From positions 5,927 to 69,926 of the forward strand of contig CAZBZS010000006.1 in the NCBI GenBank assembly GCA_964496475.1: a DNA stretch of 64,000 bases, in the 5' to 3' direction. Within the stretch, counting starts at the first letter, position 1. Each line of letters opens with the position of its first letter. The notes below the pieces were generated by a model. It saw nothing but the letters and a program-made list of their open reading frames with translations. It had not been told where the DNA came from and made no database searches. Shown piece after piece: positions 58,408 to 64,000 of the stretch. The position numbers and the translations under genes were made by a program. The stretch is from JASLPR01 sp964496475 (lineage in GTDB: Bacteria; Chloroflexota; UBA11872; VXNJ01).

Positions 58408-58470
58408 CCGCGCCCTCGCCCCAACCCGAATTTCCGGCGGTGTTCACGCCACCGCGCCTCGCCTGCAGCC

Positions 58471-58484
58471 CCGGCTTCCGCCGG
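58471..58484. terminator. Hairpin between convergent genes
   Basis: CCGGC, TTCC loop, GCCGG lies just past the clpC stop and after the peroxiredoxin remnant. A T-rich stretch (TTACCTTT) follows on the plus strand, so it might end the rightward transcript; the leftward side lacks a T-run. Confidence 0.35.
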
Positions 58485-58485
58485 C

Positions 58486-61029
58486 TTACCTTTCGGTTAC
58501 CGCCGCTTCTGAGCCGACCTCCGCCGGTTCTCCGGCGGCAGGCTCGACTGCGACCGGTTGGCCGGTGACCGAGATCGCGATCCGCCCATCCTGGCCACCC
58601 ACCAAAATGCCGCACCCCGCCTCGCACTCTCCGTCCAGGATAACCTTCGCCACCCGATTCTCGATCTCTCGCTGAATCGCCCGCCGCAACGGTCTCGCTC
58701 CATACTCGGCGTCCCAGCCATGGTCCAGGATGATCTCCTTCGCCCCGTCCGTGACTTCCAATCCTAGTTCCTTTTCACCTAGTCGCACACGCAGATCGCC
58801 AATCATGATGTCCACGATCTCCTTCACTTGGTCCCTCGTCAGCGAGTGGAAGATGATGATTTCGTCCACCCGGTTCAGGAATTCCGGCCGGAACGCCTGC
58901 CGTAGCTGAGTCATCAGGCGGGTCTTCATTTCCTCATATTTACGGCTGTCCTCCCGCTCGCTGTCCTCCTTGTCCAGCGCCGGCCGAAAGCCCACCGAAT
59001 CCTGTCGGCGTATCCTCTCCACCCCGACGTTCGAGGTCATGATGATGATCGTGTTGCGGAAATCCACGATGTGTCCCTGGCCGTCCGTCAGCCGCCCATC
59101 GTCCAGGATTTGCAGCAGCACGTTAAGCACTTCCGGGTGCGCCTTCTCCACCTCGTCAAACAGCACCACCTGGTAAGGCCGTCGCCGCACCGCTTCCGCC
59201 AGTTGCCCACCCTCGTCGTAGCCGACGTAACCGGGAGGCGCCCCCACCATCCGACTCACCGTATGGCGCTCCCCGTATTCCGACATATCCACCCGCACCA
59301 TTGCTGCCGAGTCATCGAACATGAACGCCGCCAGTTGGCGCGCCAGTTCCGTCTTGCCCACGCCGGTCGGCCCCAGGAATATGAACGAGCCCATCGGCCG
59401 GTTCGGGTCCGACAGACCCGACCGCGACCTCCGTAGCGAGTCCGCCACCGCCTCCACCGCCTCGTCCTGCCCGATCAGCCGCTCGTGGATCATCCCTTCC
59501 ATCCTCAGCAGTTTCTGCGTCTCTTCCTCCAGCATCGATGTCACCGGAATCCCCGTTACCGCCGACACCACCTCCGCCACGTCCTCCCCGGTGACGATCT
59601 CCTTCAGGTCCTGCTCCTCCAGCCATTTGGTGCGGGCCTCCAGCAGCTGCTCCTCCAGCTTCAACAGCTCCGATTTGAAGTTCGCCGCCCGCTCGTAATC
59701 CCGCTCCTGCCACGCCGCTTCCTCCTCCAGTCGCAGTTGCCGGATTTTCCCCTCCGCCTCCTTCAACGAAGCCGGCATATCGAATATTTGCAGGCGCAAC
59801 TTCGCCCCCGCCTCATCGATAAGGTCAATCGCCTTATCCGGCAGAAAACGGTCCGTCACGTAGCGGTCCGAGAGTTTGGCCGCCTGTTCCAGCGCCTCGT
59901 CCGAAATCTGCAGCCCGTGGTGCGCTTCATATCGATCCCGCAGCCCTTCCAGGATCGCTATCGTCTCCTCCACCGTCGGCGCCCCCACGTACACCGGCTG
60001 GAACCGTCGCGCCAGCGCCTTGTCCTTCTCGATATTCTTCCGGTATTCGTCCAGCGTTGTCGCGCCGATCGCCTGCAGTTCTCCCCTCGCCAGCGCCGGT
60101 TTAAGCATGTTCGCTGCATCCATCGCGCCCTCCGCCGCCCCGGTGCCAACCACGTTGTGCATCTCGTCTATGAATAGGATCACCTCGCCCCGCGCGTTCA
60201 CCACCTCATCTATCACCGACTTCAACCTCTCCTCGAACTCTCCTCTAAACTTCGACCCGGCGATCAGCTGCCCCATGTCCAGCGCCAGCACCCGCTTGTC
60301 CTTCAGCAGCTCCGGCACATCCCCATCCGTGATCCGTTGCGCCAGACCCTCAATGATCGCCGTCTTCCCCACCCCCGGCTCTCCGATCAGCGCCGGGTTG
60401 TTCTTCGTGCGCCGGGAAAGAATCTGCATCACCCGCATGATCTCCGACTCCCGTCCCACCACGGGATCGAGCTTGCCCTGCCGCGCCGCCGCCGTCAGAT
60501 CGGTGCTGTACTTCTCCAGCACTCCATAACGGCTCTCCGCCGTCGGGCTGCTGGCTCCCTGCGAGCCCCGGATTTCGCGGATAGCCTCCCTCACCTTCTG
60601 CCCCGTCACCCCCAGCTCCTTCAGAATCTTTGCCGCATCGCTGGCGGTTATCCCGACAAGAGCCAGGAACAGGTGCTCCGTGCCGATGTAGTCATCGTGC
60701 ATCCGCGTGGCTTCCTCCGCCCCCGCCTCGAACAGCGCCTTGCTCTGCGGCGTCACGTAGATCTGCCCCGTCGTCGCCGCTCCCACCCGGCGGCTCGTCT
60801 TCGGCGCCCGATCCAGCAACTCGTTCACCCGGCTCTGCACGAAGTCCGGATTCACCCGCATCCGCTGCAATATCCGCACCGCCAGCGAATCCGGCTCCGA
60901 CAGTAACGCCAGCAGCATGTGCTCGACGTCTAGCTGCGTGTGCTCCAGTTCCAGCATGATCTGCTGCGCCCGCGAGATCGCCTGCTGCGCCTTTTCCGTG
61001 TACCGGCTGAATCCATCTAGCCCGTCCAT
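58486..61029 (-). CDS. clpC: AAA+ unfoldase ClpC
   Basis: ClpC unfolds substrates and feeds them to ClpP. The 847-residue protein has two N-terminal Clp_N repeats (about 1-150), NBD1 with Walker A GEPGVGKT (216-223) and Walker B VILFIDEM, a short middle region (UVR-like coiled coil near 430-475) and NBD2 with Walker A GPTGVGKT (553-560) and [13 protein letters not shown]. The tripeptide VGF in [11 protein letters not shown] matches the ClpP-binding loop, and the middle region is far shorter than the ClpB M-domain, so ClpC rather than ClpB is assigned. It is the last gene of the dnaK-grpE-J-hspR operon. The ClpP partner is not in the window. Confidence 0.92.
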   Translation of the reverse strand: MDGLDGFSRYTEKAQQAISRAQQIMLELEHTQLDVEHMLLALLSEPDSLAVRILQRMRVNPDFVQSRVNELLDRAPKTSRRVGAATTGQIYVTPQSKALFEAGAEEATRMHDDYIGTEHLFLALVGITASDAAKILKELGVTGQKVREAIREIRGSQGASSPTAESRYGVLEKYSTDLTAAARQGKLDPVVGRESEIMRVMQILSRRTKNNPALIGEPGVGKTAIIEGLAQRITDGDVPELLKDKRVLALDMGQLIAGSKFRGEFEERLKSVIDEVVNARGEVILFIDEMHNVVGTGAAEGAMDAANMLKPALARGELQAIGATTLDEYRKNIEKDKALARRFQPVYVGAPTVEETIAILEGLRDRYEAHHGLQISDEALEQAAKLSDRYVTDRFLPDKAIDLIDEAGAKLRLQIFDMPASLKEAEGKIRQLRLEEEAAWQERDYERAANFKSELLKLEEQLLEARTKWLEEQDLKEIVTGEDVAEVVSAVTGIPVTSMLEEETQKLLRMEGMIHERLIGQDEAVEAVADSLRRSRSGLSDPNRPMGSFIFLGPTGVGKTELARQLAAFMFDDSAAMVRVDMSEYGERHTVSRMVGAPPGYVGYDEGGQLAEAVRRRPYQVVLFDEVEKAHPEVLNVLLQILDDGRLTDGQGHIVDFRNTIIIMTSNVGVERIRRQDSVGFRPALDKEDSEREDSRKYEEMKTRLMTQLRQAFRPEFLNRVDEIIIFHSLTRDQVKEIVDIMIGDLRVRLGEKELGLEVTDGAKEIILDHGWDAEYGARPLRRAIQREIENRVAKVILDGECEAGCGILVGGQDGRIAISVTGQPVAVEPAAGEPAEVGSEAAVTER

Positions 61030-61064
61030 TTACCGATCCCTTTCGCCACTTGCCGGACTGCCAC

Positions 61065-61454
61065 TCAGCGCGTCACTCGTTGCAGCATCTTTTTCAATCG
61101 CTGGATTTCGACCCGATAGCGATCTTCCGTCTCCACCAGCCGGCGTTCGTGTTCCACGTGCGCTGCCTCCATTTTCTCCGTCAGGTTCAAAATCCCTTCC
61201 CCCCCCGCCAGATTCACGCCCAGATCCTGCGTCAGCCGCCTGATCCGTCTCACCCTCGCCACATCTCGCGCCGAGAACATCCGCACCGATCCCTGGGAGC
61301 GACCCGGCTGCAGCAGCCCCATCCGTTCGTAATTCCGCAAAGTCTGCGGGTGCGTGCCCGTCAGCTCTGCCACCACTCCGATGAAAAACACCGGCGTCGA
61401 CGGCTGCTGCATCATCTCTCCCTCCGCACCCACATCGTCGAAATCAAAGGACAT
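61065..61454 (-). CDS. hspR: HspR-type MerR regulator of heat-shock genes
   Basis: A 129-residue MerR-family repressor. The DNA-binding helix-turn-helix has GVVAELTGTHPQTLRNYERMGLLQPGRSQGSVRMFSARDVARV, and RIRRLTQDLGVNLAGGEGIL is the HspR-specific continuation. The C-terminal half is coiled coil for dimerisation. HspR represses dnaK operons in Streptomyces and related bacteria by binding inverted CTTGAGT repeats; the operator would be upstream of dnaK, outside the window. It lies 47 bp after the J-protein gene and 35 bp before clpC. Confidence 0.92.
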   Translation of the reverse strand: MSFDFDDVGAEGEMMQQPSTPVFFIGVVAELTGTHPQTLRNYERMGLLQPGRSQGSVRMFSARDVARVRRIRRLTQDLGVNLAGGEGILNLTEKMEAAHVEHERRLVETEDRYRVEIQRLKKMLQRVTR

Positions 61455-61500
61455 TCACAGACTCCTTCTCATGCGGTCCAACGCCCTTCCAGCCACCCAT

Positions 61501-62454
61501 TCAACCGGGCTTCGTCGGATTCTCATTACGCCTAGTGCCGAAGTCATAGATCAGCGTCTTTTCCCGCTGCGTCAGATCGGTCGGCAGCAGTACCTTCACC
61601 CGCACCAGCAGGTCCCCCGGGTCCTCCCCATTTAACGACGGCAACCCCTGCCCCCGCAGCCGCAGCATCGCCCCGTTTTTCGTCTCCGGCGGTATCTTTA
61701 GCTGTAGCCTCGATTCGTCAATGTGCGCGATCGTCATCGTCGATCCCAGCAGCGCCTCGCTCAGCGGTATCTCGATGTCCGAGATTAGCGTGTTTCCCTT
61801 TCGCTCGAATCCCGGCGTCTGCGCTATCCCCACCCGCAGGAACAGGTCACCCCTCGTCCCGTCCGTGCGCAACGACCCCTCATTCGCCACCCGGATTCGC
61901 GAGCCATCCCGTACTCCCGCCGGTATCTTCACCTCAAGCCTTCGATTACGCGATGTTCCATCCGGCTCCGGCACCCGTAGATTCAGTATGCGCCGCCCGC
62001 TGTGGAAAACCTCATCCAGCGTCACCGTCAGCTCGTGTTCGATGTCCGCCATCCGGCTTGGCCGCGCCGACCTCGTCCCTCGGAACCCCGGTCTCTGGGC
62101 CGTTGCAGCTCCGAAAAGAGTCTCAAAGAAATCGCTGAATCCCCCGAATCCGGAGAACCCGAATCCGCCCGCTCCCTGACCTTGCACACCACCCCGTCGA
62201 AACGCCTCCTCCACCGATCCCACCCTCCGGTAGTCCGCCCCGAATTGATCGTACTTCCGCCGCTTCTCCGCATCCCCCAGAACCTGATAGGCCTCGTTGA
62301 TTTCCTTGAACCGCTCCGACGCCTTCTCATCTCCCGGGTTCACGTCCGGGTGAAATTTACGCGCCAGACTCCGGTACGCCCGCTTGATCTCCTCGGTCTT
62401 ATCCTGGCGTTTGACCCCCAGGACCTTGTAATAGTCCTTGTACTCCACCGGCAC
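61501..62454 (-). CDS. Type II J-domain protein (CbpA-like)
   Basis: The 317-residue protein has a J-domain with the HPD motif in LARKFHPDVNPGDEKA, a Gly/Phe stretch (GGFGFSGFGGFSDFFETLFG) and the DnaJ C-terminal substrate-binding domains (HELTVTLDEVFHSGRRILNL, KIPAGVRDGSRIRVANEG), but no CxxCxGxG zinc repeats, so it is CbpA-like rather than true DnaJ. It should present clients to the DnaK of the same operon. The zinc-containing DnaJ is encoded separately at 38589. Confidence 0.93.
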   Translation of the reverse strand: MPVEYKDYYKVLGVKRQDKTEEIKRAYRSLARKFHPDVNPGDEKASERFKEINEAYQVLGDAEKRRKYDQFGADYRRVGSVEEAFRRGGVQGQGAGGFGFSGFGGFSDFFETLFGAATAQRPGFRGTRSARPSRMADIEHELTVTLDEVFHSGRRILNLRVPEPDGTSRNRRLEVKIPAGVRDGSRIRVANEGSLRTDGTRGDLFLRVGIAQTPGFERKGNTLISDIEIPLSEALLGSTMTIAHIDESRLQLKIPPETKNGAMLRLRGQGLPSLNGEDPGDLLVRVKVLLPTDLTQREKTLIYDFGTRRNENPTKPG

Positions 62455-62465
62455 CTCCCCGGCCC

Positions 62466-63008
62466 CTACGCCTTGACGTCCAGCGACGGATCGTCCCCGT
62501 CGGCCATCTGCTGCTCCGCCACCACCGGTCCCGTCGCCACCCGCACCGCGCTCGCCCGCAACACCTCACCGTTCAGCATATACCCCGCCACCAGCTCCTC
62601 CACGATGCTTCCCTCCTCAAGGTCGTCCCGCGCAACCGTCGCCATCACCTCGTGCAGGCGCGGGTCGAAGTTGCCCCTCTGCGGAATGCGCGATACCCCA
62701 TGGCCCTCCAGCACCGTCGAGAACTGCTCCGCTATCAGCCGCACACCTTCCAGCAGATCAGCTGCCGCCGACGTCTCACCAGCCTCCAGCGCCCGCGTCA
62801 GGTTGTCCAGCACCGGCAGGAATCCCCGCAGCACCTGAGCTTTCCGATGCCTGACATTCTCCGCCAGACTCCGGTCGAGCCGCTTGCGGTAGTTATCCAT
62901 ATCCGCCTGCAAGCGTAGGTATTTCCCTTGATAGTCAACCGCTTCGCCGGCTTCCAGTCCCGGTTCGAGCTCTTCTTCAAGCGTCCTGTCGATGTTCTCG
63001 TTCGCCAT
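62466..63008 (-). CDS. grpE: GrpE nucleotide exchange factor, copy 2
   Basis: A 180-residue GrpE with the coiled coil YQGKYLRLQADMDNYRKRLDRSLAENVR and the C-terminal wing block FDPRLHEVMATVARDD, GSIVEELVAGYMLNGEVLRASAVRVATG. It is shorter and diverged from the copy at 39703. It begins 5 bp after dnaK and 11 bp before the J protein, so it is probably the exchange factor matched to this DnaK. Confidence 0.93.
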   Translation of the reverse strand: MANENIDRTLEEELEPGLEAGEAVDYQGKYLRLQADMDNYRKRLDRSLAENVRHRKAQVLRGFLPVLDNLTRALEAGETSAAADLLEGVRLIAEQFSTVLEGHGVSRIPQRGNFDPRLHEVMATVARDDLEEGSIVEELVAGYMLNGEVLRASAVRVATGPVVAEQQMADGDDPSLDVKA

Positions 63009-63013
63009 CGTCC

Positions 63014-64000
63014 CTAGTTCTCGTCTGCAGCGCTGAACTCAGCATCCACCACATCGTCTTCCAGATCGTCACCTTCCCCGTCCTCCTCAGCGGCCGGAGG
63101 CTCCTCCGCCTCCGCCTGGCCGTCCGCGCCCACCGCCTCATAGATTTGCTGCCCCACCTTCATCCGCAGCTCCTCCAGCTCAGCCACCAGACCCTGCAGC
63201 TTCTCCGCGTCTGGCGCCTCCGCCTTTAACTCTTCCCTGATGGATTCGATTAGCGTCGTCAGGCCCTCCTTGTCCTCATCAGAGATCTTGTCCCCGTTCT
63301 CACTGATCATCCGTTCCGTCTGATAAGCCATGCTGTCCGCGGAATTGATCGCCTCCACGCTCTCCCGGCGGGTGCGGTCCTCATCGGCGTGCTGCTCCGC
63401 CTCCTTCACCAGCGAATCCACTGCCTCCGAACTCAAATTCGTCGAAGCCGTGATCGTGATCTTCTGCTCCTTGCCCGTGCCCAGATCCTTGGCCTTCACA
63501 TTCACGATGCCATTCACATCGATATCGAACGTGACCTCGATCTGCGGCACTCCTCGCGGCGCCGGCGGAATTCCTTCCAGCCGAAAACGGCCCATCGTCA
63601 TATTGTCCGTTGCCATCGGGCGCTCACCCTGCAGCACGTGGATGTCCACCGCCGACTGGCCGTCCTCCGCCGTCGAAAACACCTCCGACTTGCTCGTCGG
63701 AATCGTCGTATTGCGCTCGATCAGCGCCGTCATCACGCTCCCCATCGTCTCCACTCCCAGCGACAGCGGCGTCACGTCCAGCAGCACCACGTCGCTCACG
63801 TCTCCCGTTATCACCCCGGCCTGCACCGCCGCGCCCACCGCCACCACCTCGCCCGGATCCACCGTCCGATCCCCCTCCTCCCGGGGCCGCCGCCTCGCCG
63901 GCTCCTCGCCGGCTTCTCGCTTCTCGGCTGGCTTCTCGCTGGCTCCTCGCTGGCTTCTCGCTTCTAGGCCGGCTTCTCGGTTGGGTAACCGGTAACCGGT
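63014..64000 (-). CDS. dnaK: Chaperone DnaK, C-terminal part with abnormal upstream junction
   Basis: The recognisable part begins at [20 protein letters not shown], the end of the nucleotide-binding domain, and continues with [15 protein letters not shown], the substrate-binding domain ([24 protein letters not shown]), the helical lid and an acidic tail ending EFSAADEN. DnaK folds proteins in ATP-dependent cycles. Upstream of that point the frame stays open to the window edge (46 codons) but has Glu/Lys/Arg/Ala-rich sequence with repeats instead of the expected KEPxxGVNPDEVV region. The first 360 residues of the family lie outside the window or are missing. The junction may be an assembly artefact. 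Confidence 0.85.
   Translation of the reverse strand, partial: TGYRLPNREAGLEARSQRGASEKPAEKREAGEEPARRRPREEGDRTVDPGEVVAVGAAVQAGVITGDVSDVVLLDVTPLSLGVETMGSVMTALIERNTTIPTSKSEVFSTAEDGQSAVDIHVLQGERPMATDNMTMGRFRLEGIPPAPRGVPQIEVTFDIDVNGIVNVKAKDLGTGKEQKITITASTNLSSEAVDSLVKEAEQHADEDRTRRESVEAINSADSMAYQTERMISENGDKISDEDKEGLTTLIESIREELKAEAPDAEKLQGLVAELEELRMKVGQQIYEAVGADGQAEAEEPPAAEEDGEGDDLEDDVVDAEFSAADEN
63893..63980. repeat. Degenerate 11-bp repeats at the dnaK junction
   Basis: On the minus strand about six variants of GAGAAGCCAGC (with A/G changes, GAGGAGCCGGC and GAGAAGCCGGC) occur nearly head to tail, followed towards the edge by two copies of the palindrome GGTAACC (63984-63997). Together they form a low-complexity block in place of conserved dnaK sequence. 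Confidence 0.7.

Overview
The window is a GC-rich bacterial chromosome segment that is almost fully coding. The best guess is Chloroflexota (Dehalococcoidia/SAR202-like or a relative). Supporting features are the Gram-positive/Chloroflexi-type YNS insertion in ribosomal protein S12, the Cys4 zinc forms of S4 and S14, a dnaK-grpE-J-protein-HspR-Clp operon, a long coiled-coil insertion in RpoC, and Pro/Thr-rich lipoproteins. The clade is inferred from protein features only. A 100-N scaffold gap flanked by identical 55-bp ends shows that this is a short-read assembly, probably a metagenome bin.

Layout. 1-2116: a TPR protein, a decayed membrane/HD-GYP pseudogene and non-coding DNA. 2117-4655 (+): an overlapping operon of an M50-type membrane protease, a small HD-domain protein, and the condensin partners scpA and scpB. 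33718 down to 4652 (-): a 29-kb run of the information-processing core, rpoB-rpoC-rpsL-rpsG-fusA-tuf, then the S10, spc and alpha ribosomal clusters with secY, adk, map, infA, rpmJ and rpoA, ending in truA-rplM-rpsI. 34262-35163 (+): a lipoprotein split by a false assembly gap. 40356 down to 35272 (-): grpE-dnaJ-prmA-rsmE-mtaB-HIT. 51388 down to 40512 (-): a surface-polysaccharide region with a small membrane protein, an RfbD-type reductase, an unknown 111-aa protein, an O-antigen ligase/polymerase-like protein, four glycosyltransferases, a polyprenyl-phosphate sugar transferase and an NHL-propeller lipoprotein. 51459-54628 (+): miaB and a second propeller lipoprotein. 54643-58407: a YkgJ-type cysteine-cluster protein, an Eis-like acetyltransferase, a TIP-like aquaporin, a Cys-rich mini-protein and a truncated peroxiredoxin. 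64000 down to 58486 (-): dnaK (3' part)-grpE-J protein-hspR-clpC.

Functionally, most of the window is core transcription, translation, secretion and proteostasis. Two separate GrpE/J-protein sets are present: one with ribosome and tRNA modification enzymes, the other with dnaK, hspR and clpC. The accessory parts are the polysaccharide locus and the aquaporin/peroxiredoxin neighbourhood.

No tRNA, rRNA, CRISPR array or insertion sequence was recognised. The most interesting signals are an aquaporin whose aligned selectivity-filter residues (His-Ile-Ala-Arg) match plant tonoplast aquaporins, a strong hairpin where S7 autoregulation occurs in E. coli, an rpsJ gene without a standard start codon, two decaying genes, and an anomalous repeat-rich junction inside dnaK at the right edge. 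I did not find a convincing wholly new multi-gene system.
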